A DNA stretch of 5,555 nucleotides from Deltaproteobacteria bacterium (GCA_018266095.1 JAFEBC010000190.1:1-5555), one strand, 5' to 3'; numbered from the stretch's first letter, positions 1 to 5,220 are shown. Notes: generated from the sequence alone by a model not told the origin. Numbers and translations: made by a program.

Positions 1-117
1 ACCCTCCTGCACCCGCTCGCGATCGCCGCGCTCCTGTTCATCCTCGCCGAGTCGATGGTGCGCACGCGCCGCGGTCAGCTCCTCTGGCGAGGCCGCGCCG
101 TGGGGACACCCTCGTGA
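1..117 (+). CDS. C-terminal fragment of a probable family-2 glycosyltransferase
   Basis: Frame 1 is open from the window edge to TGA at 115-117, giving the last 38 residues of a protein that starts outside the window. The fragment has a hydrophobic stretch (about residues 3-17, LHPLAIAALLFILAE) followed by a basic tail containing the piece RRGQLLWRGRAV. A terminal membrane helix followed by a basic segment and a 'WRGR' signature is common at the end of membrane-bound family-2 glycosyltransferases, including carotenoid and lipid glycosyltransferases; this is family knowledge, not shown by the fragment alone. Its TGA stop overlaps the GTG start of the acyltransferase (GTGA at 114-117), so the two are probably co-transcribed and translationally coupled. 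A pair that glycosylates and then acylates a membrane lipid is a reasonable inference. With so little sequence, another polytopic membrane protein cannot be excluded. Confidence 0.6.
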   Translation, partial: TLLHPLAIAALLFILAESMVRTRRGQLLWRGRAVGTPS

Positions 118-830
118 TCCCGGAGTCGCCGCGCCCGTGGCTGGGAGCGCTCTTGCGCCTCGTGCTGCGCCGCCGCGTGCGCAGGTCCCTCTCGGCCCTG
201 CGCGTGCTCGGCCTCGACGAGACCCGCGCGCTCGCCCGCCGCGGTCCCTTGCTCCTGTGCGCGAACCACGTGTGCTTCTGGGACGCGGGCGTGATCGAGC
301 AGCTCACCCAACTGCTCGAGGTCGACGCGCGCGTCCTCATGCTCGCCTCCGAGCTGCGCAAGGCGCCCTTCCTGCGCTGGCTCGGCTGCTTCGGCGTCGA
401 GGCCGGCGATCCCCGCGACGGCGCCCGCGCCATCCTCCACGCCGCCCGCCTCCTCGATCGCCCCGGCCGCGCTCTCTGGCTCTTCCCGCAGGGCGCGCAG
501 CGGCCTCAGTGGCAGCGTCCGCTCGCGTTCCAGCGCGGCGCCGAGGTGGTGGCCTCGCGGGTGGAGCACGAGGCCTTCGCGGTGGTGCCGGTCTCCCTCC
601 ACTACGAGCTGGGCGAGGCCGAGGCGCCTGAGGTGTGGGTGCGCCTGGGCCCTCCCGCGACGTCCACGCCCCGCGTCGCCGACCTCGAGCGGTCCGTGCA
701 GCAGGGCCTCGACGAGCTCACGCAGCGGATCTCCGCCGGGATCCCGCTCGCGTCCCAGTGGCCTTCGCGCGAGCGGCTGGGCCAGGGAGTGGCCTCACGC
801 GCCCTCGCGCGGCTCCTGGGCGCGCGCTGA
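114..830 (+). CDS. PlsC-like lysophospholipid/glycolipid acyltransferase
   Basis: This 238-residue protein carries the acyltransferase blocks of the PlsC/LPLAT superfamily in order. NHVCFWD at residues 51-57 is the catalytic NHx4D motif (His52, Asp57). LFPQGAQRP at 123-131 corresponds to block III, usually FPEGTRS. VVPVSLHY at 157-164 corresponds to block IV. Such enzymes move an acyl group from acyl-CoA or acyl-ACP onto a hydroxyl of a membrane lipid at the inner face of the cytoplasmic membrane. The FPQG form differs from the FPEG of dedicated lysophosphatidate acyltransferases, and I associate it with PlsC-like enzymes of other acceptors, such as glycosylated carotenoids (CruD type). The GTG start at 114 is chosen because it overlaps the preceding stop and has GGGGA at 102-106, seven bases upstream. 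The glycosyltransferase just upstream supports a glycolipid or carotenoid acceptor, but the substrate cannot be read from the sequence. Confidence 0.85.
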   Translation: MIPESPRPWLGALLRLVLRRRVRRSLSALRVLGLDETRALARRGPLLLCANHVCFWDAGVIEQLTQLLEVDARVLMLASELRKAPFLRWLGCFGVEAGDPRDGARAILHAARLLDRPGRALWLFPQGAQRPQWQRPLAFQRGAEVVASRVEHEAFAVVPVSLHYELGEAEAPEVWVRLGPPATSTPRVADLERSVQQGLDELTQRISAGIPLASQWPSRERLGQGVASRALARLLGAR

Positions 831-837
831 CAGCCCT

Positions 838-853
838 CGGCGCCACCGCGCCG
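838..853 (+). terminator. Possible terminator hairpin after the acyltransferase gene
   Basis: A perfect 6-bp stem, CGGCGC (838-843) with GCGCCG (848-853), closes a 4-base CACC loop and begins eight bases after the acyltransferase stop. There is no following T-tract, so it is not a classical intrinsic terminator. In DNA this GC-rich such stems also arise by chance. Confidence 0.25.
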
Positions 854-871
854 CACCCGCGAGTCCCGCCC

Positions 872-985
872 GTCAGCTCCTCGCGAGACGCGACCGTCAG
901 CTCCCCGCGAGACGAGACCGTCAGCGCCCCGCGAAACGCGACCGTGAGCGCCCCGCGAAACGCGACCGTCAGTGCCCCGCGAGCG
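872..985. repeat. 24-bp tandem repeat, about 4.75 copies, reaching into the amidohydrolase stop codon
   Basis: Four full 24-bp units begin at 872, 896, 920 and 944, and a fifth partial unit runs 968-985. Each starts with GTCAG (GTGAG in the fourth) and contains a CCCGCGAGAC/CCCGCGAAAC core. Units three and four differ by one base; units one and two by two. A degenerate earlier copy can be traced at 848-871. Units with CGCGAAACGCG or CGCGAGACGCG hold a small 4-bp palindrome with a 3-base loop. The last unit contains the amidohydrolase stop (969-971 on the minus strand) and its final codons, so the array looks like tandem duplication of the gene's 3' end. It lies between two convergent genes. 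The unit length is a multiple of three, and copies at 921, 897 and 873 also present TGA in the amidohydrolase frame. Confidence 0.9.
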
Positions 986-2456
986 CCTTCCGATCCAGCA
1001 CGCGCCCGCCTTGCATCACGAGCTCGATCCGCGCCGCCACATCCGCGTCCTCCCGCGGGTCGCCCTTCACCAGCAAGAGGTCCGCCCGCTTCCCGGCCTC
1101 GATCGTCCCAAAGTCGGGCTCCGCCTCGATGAGCCGCGCCGCCCGCGAGGTCGCCCCCAGCAGCACCTCCGCCGGGGGAATCCCCGCCTTCACCATCAAG
1201 AGCAGCTCCTCCAGCAGCGCGCCGCCCGCCCACGTCGCCGCCGAGCCCTCGCCATCCGACCCGGCCACGATGTTCACGCCCGCGTCCATGAGGTTGCGCA
1301 CATTCTGCAGGCGCAAGGCATGGCTCGCCTCCAGCGCCTTGACCCACTCCTGCATCCCCTTCGACACCTTGTTCTGCCGCACGTTCTCCGCCGACCACGG
1401 CTCCAGCACCTCGGGCGGGTTCATCTCGCGCTCGATGGCCGTGGGCTCGTAGCGAAGCTCGTCGATGCGCTCCATGCGATCGAACGCCACCAGCGTCAGC
1501 GCCACCGACACGTGCCGCTCGGCGAGCTCCTTCGCGGTCTCCGGCGAGAGCGGCCCGAGCTGCACCAGGTGCACCAGCACGTCCACCCCCGCGCGCGCCG
1601 CGAGCAGCGCGTGCTCCTGCGTGTCGATGTGCGCCACCACCTTCATCCCGCGCGCGTGCGCCGCCGTCACCACCGAGCGCAGGAGCGGCTCATCGAATAC
1701 GGGCGAGCCCAGCGGGATCTGCGCCACCGCCACCTTCACGTGATGCGCGCCCGCCTTCTGCCGCAGCGCCACCTCGCGCTCGGCGTCGGCCGCGTCGCTG
1801 ACCTCGCTCGCGAAGTGCCCCGACGCGATGGCCGACAGCGGCCACCAGAAGAGGTCGCGCACCATGCTCGCGGGATAGCCGCCCTTGATGGTCACCATCT
1901 GGCCCGAGTACGTGAAGCGCGGCCCCAGCCACTCGCCCGCCGCCTCGCGCTTGCGCAGCGTCACCAGCTCATCGAGATCGCCCGCGACGTCGTACACGGT
2001 GGTCACGCCGCAATAGAGGTAGGCGCGGCCCGTGTGATCGGGATCTGGCCAGGTGAGCTTCCACGGCGGCGCGGCGGTGCCCGTGAGGTGCCCGTGGAAG
2101 TCGATGAGCCCCGGCATGAGCGTCTTCCCGGAGCCCTCGATGACCTGCGCGCCTTGAGGTAGCGGCGCGCTGCTGGTCGTGCCCGAGGGCGTGCCCGAGG
2201 GCGTGCCTGAGGGTGTGCCTGAGGGTGTGCCTGAGGGTGTGCCTGAGGGTGTGATCGACACGATGCGGCCGTCACGCACCAGGACATCCTGGTGCTCGAG
2301 CGTGGACGTGCTGGTGGCTGCGAAGACGCGCACGTCGTGGAAGACCGTGCCCGCGGCAGGCGCGGCCAGCGGTCGGACGAGGTCAGGATAGGTGTAGTGG
2401 GCGAGACATGCCGGCATCAGCACGGCAGAGAGCAAGAGGATCGCAGCGCGTCGCAT
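969..2456 (-). CDS. Amidohydrolase-superfamily metal-dependent hydrolase, exported (probable lipoprotein)
   Basis: This 495-residue protein matches the imidazolonepropionase/prolidase-like branch of the amidohydrolases. LMPGLIDFHGH at 113-123 holds the HxH metal ligands (His121, His123). HHVKVAV has Lys241 in the place of the bridging lysine. VVAHI (His276) and VLVHLV (His296) give the next two histidines, and AGSDG (Asp401) the catalytic aspartate. GKRADLLLVKGDP at 455-467 is the usual C-terminal beta-sandwich signature. Family members hydrolyse amide or related C-N bonds in a wide range of substrates; the substrate here is unknown. The N-terminus, MRRAAILLLSAVLMPAC, is a signal peptide with a lipobox-like end at Cys17 (weak, Met at -3), so it probably acts in the periplasm or on the outer membrane. 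The ATG at 2454-2456 is chosen for this signal peptide; the frame stays open to 2660, but that extension would overlap the neighbouring gene. A repeated TPSG stretch (69-92) sits in the N-terminal domain. Confidence 0.87.
   Translation of the reverse strand: MRRAAILLLSAVLMPACLAHYTYPDLVRPLAAPAAGTVFHDVRVFAATSTSTLEHQDVLVRDGRIVSITPSGTPSGTPSGTPSGTPSGTPSGTTSSAPLPQGAQVIEGSGKTLMPGLIDFHGHLTGTAAPPWKLTWPDPDHTGRAYLYCGVTTVYDVAGDLDELVTLRKREAAGEWLGPRFTYSGQMVTIKGGYPASMVRDLFWWPLSAIASGHFASEVSDAADAEREVALRQKAGAHHVKVAVAQIPLGSPVFDEPLLRSVVTAAHARGMKVVAHIDTQEHALLAARAGVDVLVHLVQLGPLSPETAKELAERHVSVALTLVAFDRMERIDELRYEPTAIEREMNPPEVLEPWSAENVRQNKVSKGMQEWVKALEASHALRLQNVRNLMDAGVNIVAGSDGEGSAATWAGGALLEELLLMVKAGIPPAEVLLGATSRAARLIEAEPDFGTIEAGKRADLLLVKGDPREDADVAARIELVMQGGRVLDRKALAGH
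2179..2250. repeat. Six-copy 12-bp coding minisatellite in the amidohydrolase gene
   Basis: Six head-to-tail 12-bp units begin at 2179. The first two read GTGCCCGAGGGC and the next four GTGCCTGAGGGT, identical within each group. On the minus strand they encode (Thr-Pro-Ser-Gly)6 at residues 69-92 of the amidohydrolase, between the RDGRIVSI strand and the VIEGSGKTLMPG strand, where relatives normally have a short loop. The unit is four codons, so gain or loss of copies keeps the frame. Near-identity of the copies points to recent expansion by slippage or unequal exchange. Confidence 0.95.
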
Positions 2457-2525
2457 GGGGCGAGGGTAGCAGAGCCCAACCTCTGATCCAGGTCTCTCCT
2501 TCGGCAATCCCGCGTGTGTGCATGT

Positions 2526-2531
2526 TACAAT
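2526..2531 (+). promoter_or_regulatory. Candidate -10 box for the two-gene PIN unit
   Basis: TACAAT at 2526-2531 matches the sigma-70 -10 consensus at five of six positions and stands out in this GC-rich DNA, 33 bases before the ATG at 2564. No good -35 hexamer lies at 16-18 bp spacing (weak TTCGGC at 2500-2505). A short inverted repeat, GTGTG (2516-2520) and CACAC (2537-2541), is centred on the box and could be an operator, as expected if the unit represses itself, but five base pairs can occur by chance. Confidence 0.4.
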
Positions 2532-2547
2532 CAGCCCACACCCATGT

Positions 2548-2558
2548 AGGAGCGGAGG
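2548..2558 (+). promoter_or_regulatory. Strong Shine-Dalgarno for the 274-residue protein
   Basis: AGGAG at 2548-2552 and GGAGG at 2554-2558 precede the ATG at 2564, the latter by five bases. This fixes the start at 2564 and argues against the in-frame ATG at 2408, which lies inside the divergent gene. Confidence 0.75.
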
Positions 2559-2563
2559 CGCCC

Positions 2564-3388
2564 ATGACAGCAGCAAGACAGTTGAGCTTGACGCCTTTGA
2601 CCCTGGAACAGGTGATCGGAGAGCTCCCGGCCGAGGCGCGGGCGGAGCTCCAATGGGCACCTCAAAAGTTGCGGCGTGCGCTGAATCGCCTGCTCGAAGG
2701 GGAGTTGACGAGCGCCCTGGTCGCAGAAGTCACGTCCGAAGTGGTCGGCCTCCAGGCCTTCGTGCTGATTACCTTTGAAGCGTTGCAGGGGGTCGATGTG
2801 TGGACCCTCTTCGCCAAGGAGACCTCGAGACGTGCGAGGGACATCCGGCGCCTTCCTCCCGTTGACGCCCGACGCGCCCTCCGCGCACTTGCCTCCTCGC
2901 TGGCAATGGCACATCTCGGCATCCACCAGATCACGAGCGCCGAATTGCGAGCGGAGATCGAGCAATTCCTGCTTCAGTTCGATCGCCTTCAGGTCGAGTT
3001 TCCCGAAGCCACTGCGGGACTCCGCTCGAGTGTCTTGTTGGTCGCACTTCTCCACGGACTTGAGATCGGCGCCAATGGCGAACGGCTGAGCCAACTCGCC
3101 AAGGCCGCGGACGACGAAGCGCGCATGCTTGCCGTGCAACTTGCGGAGCTTGCACCACCGCATCAAATCAAGCTCCCCTGGTACTTCGAGCCACCGCCCG
3201 GTTCTGCGCGCGAGAACGTGCTGAGCTTTGCGACCTGGGCCGAACCGGCAAGCTCGCGCAACGACGTGGCGCTCGAGCTGATGAAAGGCTGGGCCCGAGC
3301 AGACCCTGCAGGGCAGGCCGAGTCTTGGGGAGCCGTTCGAACGGCCCTCGATGCTGACCGTCCTTCATCGAGGAAGCTGTTTCCTTGA
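2564..3388 (+). CDS. Unrecognised helical protein, candidate partner/antitoxin of the PIN ribonuclease
   Basis: I do not recognise this 274-residue protein. It has no signal peptide, no convincing membrane span and no cysteine. Residues 1-200 look almost wholly helical, rich in Leu, Ala, Glu and Arg, with amphipathic stretches (for example AELRAEIEQFLLQFDRLQVE at 126-145). A more hydrophobic segment, AGLRSSVLLVALLHGLEIGA, lies at 151-170. A Pro/aromatic break (PPHQIKLPWYFEPPPGS, 198-214) separates this from a C-terminal part that ends in a charged tail, DRPSSRKLFP (265-274). The ATG at 2564 has an excellent ribosome binding site. The stop overlaps the TTG start of the PIN gene (TTGA), the usual antitoxin-then-toxin order, so an antitoxin or regulatory role is inferred. 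Typical VapB-like antitoxins are 70-100 residues with a recognisable DNA-binding N-terminus; neither applies here. Third positions are less GC-rich than in flanking genes, hinting at transfer. Confidence 0.8.
   Translation: MTAARQLSLTPLTLEQVIGELPAEARAELQWAPQKLRRALNRLLEGELTSALVAEVTSEVVGLQAFVLITFEALQGVDVWTLFAKETSRRARDIRRLPPVDARRALRALASSLAMAHLGIHQITSAELRAEIEQFLLQFDRLQVEFPEATAGLRSSVLLVALLHGLEIGANGERLSQLAKAADDEARMLAVQLAELAPPHQIKLPWYFEPPPGSARENVLSFATWAEPASSRNDVALELMKGWARADPAGQAESWGAVRTALDADRPSSRKLFP
3370..3376 (+). promoter_or_regulatory. Shine-Dalgarno that sets the TTG start of the PIN gene
   Basis: GAGGAAG at 3370-3376 lies inside the end of the upstream gene, eight bases before TTG at 3385. 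An in-frame TGA at 3355-3357 leaves no ATG or GTG upstream, and the first internal ATG (3424) would remove the catalytic Asp8. The TTG is therefore the likely start. Confidence 0.7.
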
Positions 3389-3840
3389 GCCGGATCGTCC
3401 TCCTCGACACAGGACCTTTGGGAATGGTCGTGCACCCTTTGGGCGGCCCCGAGCCAATGCGTTGTCATGCTTGGTGTATGAGCCTCCTGGGACGGGGGGG
3501 CGAGATCCGCGTTCCCGATATCGCCGACTATGAATTGAGGCGAGAGCTACTGCGGTTGGGCAAGGGAGGGACACTCCTCAAGCTCGACTCGTTGCGATCC
3601 GCCGTCGGTGCCCTCGCTATTTCATCGGAAGTGCTCCGCAAGGCCGCTGAATTCTGGGCAGACGCCCGGTCGAGGGGACAGCCTACCGCCCCAGACCTGG
3701 CGCTCGACGGCGACGTCATTTTGGCGGCGCAGGCTCGCGTTCTAGCGATTCAAACGTCCGCTGATGTCATCATCGCCACGACAAACGTCGGCCATCTCTC
3801 GCGGTACGCACCAGCTGTGCTCTGGGACACGATCGAGTAG
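3385..3840 (+). CDS. PIN-domain ribonuclease (VapC-like toxin candidate)
   Basis: This 151-residue protein has the length and motif order of a single PIN domain, a Mg/Mn-dependent ribonuclease fold. LLDTGPLG at 6-13 carries the first acidic residue (Asp8). VPDIADYELRREL at 43-55 carries the helix-2 glutamate (Glu50). ALDGDVILAAQA at 106-117 carries Asp108/Asp110. IIATTNVGHLSRY at 129-141 is the last block, with Asn134 and His137. VapC toxins of this fold cut tRNA or rRNA and are held inactive by a partner encoded just upstream. Here the start is a TTG whose last two bases belong to the upstream stop (TTGA, 3385-3388), so translation is probably coupled to, and limited by, the upstream gene. 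All catalytic acids are present, so it looks intact. The RNA target is unknown; a housekeeping PIN nuclease is the alternative to a toxin. The DTW gene begins three bases after its stop. Confidence 0.88.
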   Translation: MSRIVLLDTGPLGMVVHPLGGPEPMRCHAWCMSLLGRGGEIRVPDIADYELRRELLRLGKGGTLLKLDSLRSAVGALAISSEVLRKAAEFWADARSRGQPTAPDLALDGDVILAAQARVLAIQTSADVIIATTNVGHLSRYAPAVLWDTIE

Positions 3841-3843
3841 CTC

Positions 3844-4446
3844 GTGCCCAGCCGCTCCCGCACCGCCCCCTGCGCCGTCTGCCTCTTCCGCGCGCCCTGC
3901 CTGTGCGCCGACCTCCCGCGCGTGCGCCCGCGGCTGCGCATCCAGATCCTGCGCCACGCCGCCGAGCTCACCAAGCAGTCCAACACCGCGCGCTGGGCCG
4001 CCCTGGCCCTCGGCATCACGCCCGTCGACTATGCCGCCACGCGCGCGCCGTTCGACGAATCGCAGCTCGACCTCGACGGCGCCTGCCTGTTGTTTCCCGC
4101 AACAAATACACTCAGTGGACCCATGCCCGCACCTGCGCCCCCGCCAGCACTGCCGCCTCCCGCGCCCCGCACGCTCATCGTCCCCGACGGCACCTGGCAG
4201 CAGGCGCGCCGCATGATCTCCCGCCTCCCCGCGCTCGCGAAGCTGCCGCGCCTCTCCCTCCACGCTGCCCCCGCCGCGACCCGCCTGCGCAGGCCGCTCG
4301 AACCGCACGGCATGTCCACACTGGAAGCCATCGCGTCCGCCCTCGCCCTCCTCGGCGAGCCCGCCCCCGCGAACGAATTGCGCGCATTGCTTGCGTCAGT
4401 GATCACCCGCATCGAGCGCCTGCGCGGCCGCCCGCTGCACCAATAG
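3844..4446 (+). CDS. DTW-domain protein, probable tRNA-uridine aminocarboxypropyltransferase (TapT family)
   Basis: This 200-residue protein has the DTW-domain layout. An N-terminal cysteine cluster (Cys10, Cys13, Cys19, Cys21) probably binds zinc. A conserved LRHAAELTKQSNTAR block (36-50) follows, then VPDGTWQQARRM (113-124) with the DxTW signature, and MSTLEAIASAL (147-157) near the end. Members characterised in E. coli (TapT) and human (DTWD1/2) transfer the aminocarboxypropyl group of SAM to a tRNA uridine to make acp3U; the same reaction is inferred here, the target position is not known. The GTG at 3844 is the natural start, just before the cysteine cluster and three bases after the PIN stop, but without a clear Shine-Dalgarno. 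Residues 93-109 are a proline/alanine-rich insert preceding the DxTW strand. A run of AT-rich codons (83-92) interrupts otherwise GC-rich codon use. Its position behind the PIN gene is probably incidental. Confidence 0.87.
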   Translation: MPSRSRTAPCAVCLFRAPCLCADLPRVRPRLRIQILRHAAELTKQSNTARWAALALGITPVDYAATRAPFDESQLDLDGACLLFPATNTLSGPMPAPAPPPALPPPAPRTLIVPDGTWQQARRMISRLPALAKLPRLSLHAAPAATRLRRPLEPHGMSTLEAIASALALLGEPAPANELRALLASVITRIERLRGRPLHQ

Positions 4447-4447
4447 T

Positions 4448-4467
4448 CCCTCGTGGGGCCGCGAGGG
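4448..4467. terminator. Hairpin between convergent genes, possible bidirectional terminator
   Basis: CCCTCG (4448-4453) pairs perfectly with CGAGGG (4462-4467). Two inner pairs, one of them G-U, can extend this to eight base pairs with a four-base loop. It starts one base after the DTW stop and lies 49 bases past the methyltransferase stop on the other strand. No T-tract follows on either side, so it would be atypical. Confidence 0.4.
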
Positions 4468-4484
4468 TCCGCCGACGTGCCGCT

Positions 4485-4512
4485 CTTGCCCGCGCGGCCC
4501 CTTGCCCGCGCG
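4485..4512. repeat. Two 12-bp direct repeats in the convergent gap
   Basis: CTTGCCCGCGCG occurs at 4485-4496 and again at 4501-4512, separated by four bases, just before the end of the methyltransferase gene. No function is evident; it may be a small local duplication. Confidence 0.6.
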
Positions 4513-4515
4513 CCG

Positions 4516-5220
4516 CTACCCGCCCGCCACCACCAGCGACCGCGCCTTCTGCGCCCGCTTGCGATTGAGCTCCACGCCGACCGCCGACAAGCCCAACTCA
4601 TTCGCCACCGCCAGCACCGTCCCCACGCCACAGAACGGGTCCACCACCGTCCGCGTCTGCGTGTGCTCCTGCACGAACCGGCACCCCGCGCGCGTCGCCG
4701 AGAGCCCGATCGCCCGCACCCACGTCATGTGCCCCTGCTCGGGCAGCACGTCCGCCGTCGCCCGCGCCAGGTCCACGCGCACGCCCTTCGAGAACGCCAG
4801 CAGGTGCCCATACGCCGCGCGCCCATGCGTCACCGTCCCCGGCGGAAACCGGCACACGATCTTGTGGAAGAGCAGGGCGCTCCCCGCGTCCTCCACCGCC
4901 CGCTGCACGAGGTACGCCTTGTCCACCCACGTGCCCTGGCGCTTCACGTCGCTCTGGTAGAACAGCGTCACGCCCGCGTCCGGCGTCCGCGACACGCACA
5001 GCCCCGCGGCCTCCATGAACCACGCGCGCCAGCGAGCCTGATCCACGCCCGGCAGCTCGGTCGCGTCCGGCAGCGAGGTGAAGATCGAGCAGCCCTCCAG
5101 CACCGTCTGCGCGCGCAGCCACTCCATCGCGTCCGCGCAGTGCACGACGCGATCCGCGCGCGCCTCGCCGCTCATCGGTCCAGCCGCATCCGCTCCTGCG
5201 TCGTCCCCCTCCGCGCTCAT
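4516..5220 (-). CDS. SAM-dependent methyltransferase with permuted amino-methyltransferase motif order (SLPD motif)
   Basis: This 234-residue protein has the SAM-binding motif near its C-terminus: VVDPFCGVGTVLAVA at 192-206 (motif I, DPFxGxGT) and AVGVELNRKRAQKA at 213-226 (acidic Glu217 for the ribose). The putative catalytic motif IV lies earlier, IFTSLPDATELPG at 46-58. Catalytic region before SAM motif is the permuted order of beta-class DNA/RNA amino-methyltransferases. However, those carry (D/N/S)PP(Y/F/W), and here SLPD replaces it with no aromatic residue, so the target and even the methylated atom are uncertain. No separate target-recognition domain and no restriction gene are seen. 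The ATG at 5220 is preferred because it overlaps the upstream stop (ATGA, 5217-5220) with AGAAGG ten bases upstream. A second ATG at 5175 would drop a 15-residue acidic, probably disordered N-terminus. It is co-transcribed with the repeat protein upstream. Confidence 0.8.
   Translation of the reverse strand: MSAEGDDAGADAAGPMSGEARADRVVHCADAMEWLRAQTVLEGCSIFTSLPDATELPGVDQARWRAWFMEAAGLCVSRTPDAGVTLFYQSDVKRQGTWVDKAYLVQRAVEDAGSALLFHKIVCRFPPGTVTHGRAAYGHLLAFSKGVRVDLARATADVLPEQGHMTWVRAIGLSATRAGCRFVQEHTQTRTVVDPFCGVGTVLAVANELGLSAVGVELNRKRAQKARSLVVAGG

Noticed and set aside
872..985. 24-bp tandem units as a CRISPR array
   Set aside because: The units are directly contiguous with no variable spacers, and no cas gene is present.
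718..1398. Minus-strand frame encoding an octapeptide repeat (GALTVAFR)
   Set aside because: The repeat is the 24-bp intergenic array read in another frame; the rest overlaps two well-supported genes and is Gly/Ala/Arg-rich shadow.
972..2162. Long plus-strand open frame of 396 codons opposite the amidohydrolase
   Set aside because: It is antisense to a gene with clear family motifs; the translation is dominated by Arg, His and Leu, as expected from the complement of GC-rich coding DNA.
2408..2563. N-terminal extension of the 274-residue protein by 52 residues
   Set aside because: It would overlap the amidohydrolase start and ignore the strong AGGAG/GGAGG site directly before the ATG at 2564.
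2457..2660. N-terminal extension of the amidohydrolase by 68 residues
   Set aside because: It would cross the promoter, ribosome binding site and first codons of the divergent gene and bury a good signal peptide that begins at 2456.
2457..3843. Insertion sequence or integrase-borne element carrying the PIN unit
   Set aside because: No transposase, integrase, terminal inverted repeats or target duplications were found at its edges; only base composition hints at transfer.
4516..5220. Restriction-modification system
   Set aside because: No restriction enzyme or specificity gene is nearby, the methyltransferase lacks a target-recognition domain and its motif IV is not typical of DNA methyltransferases.
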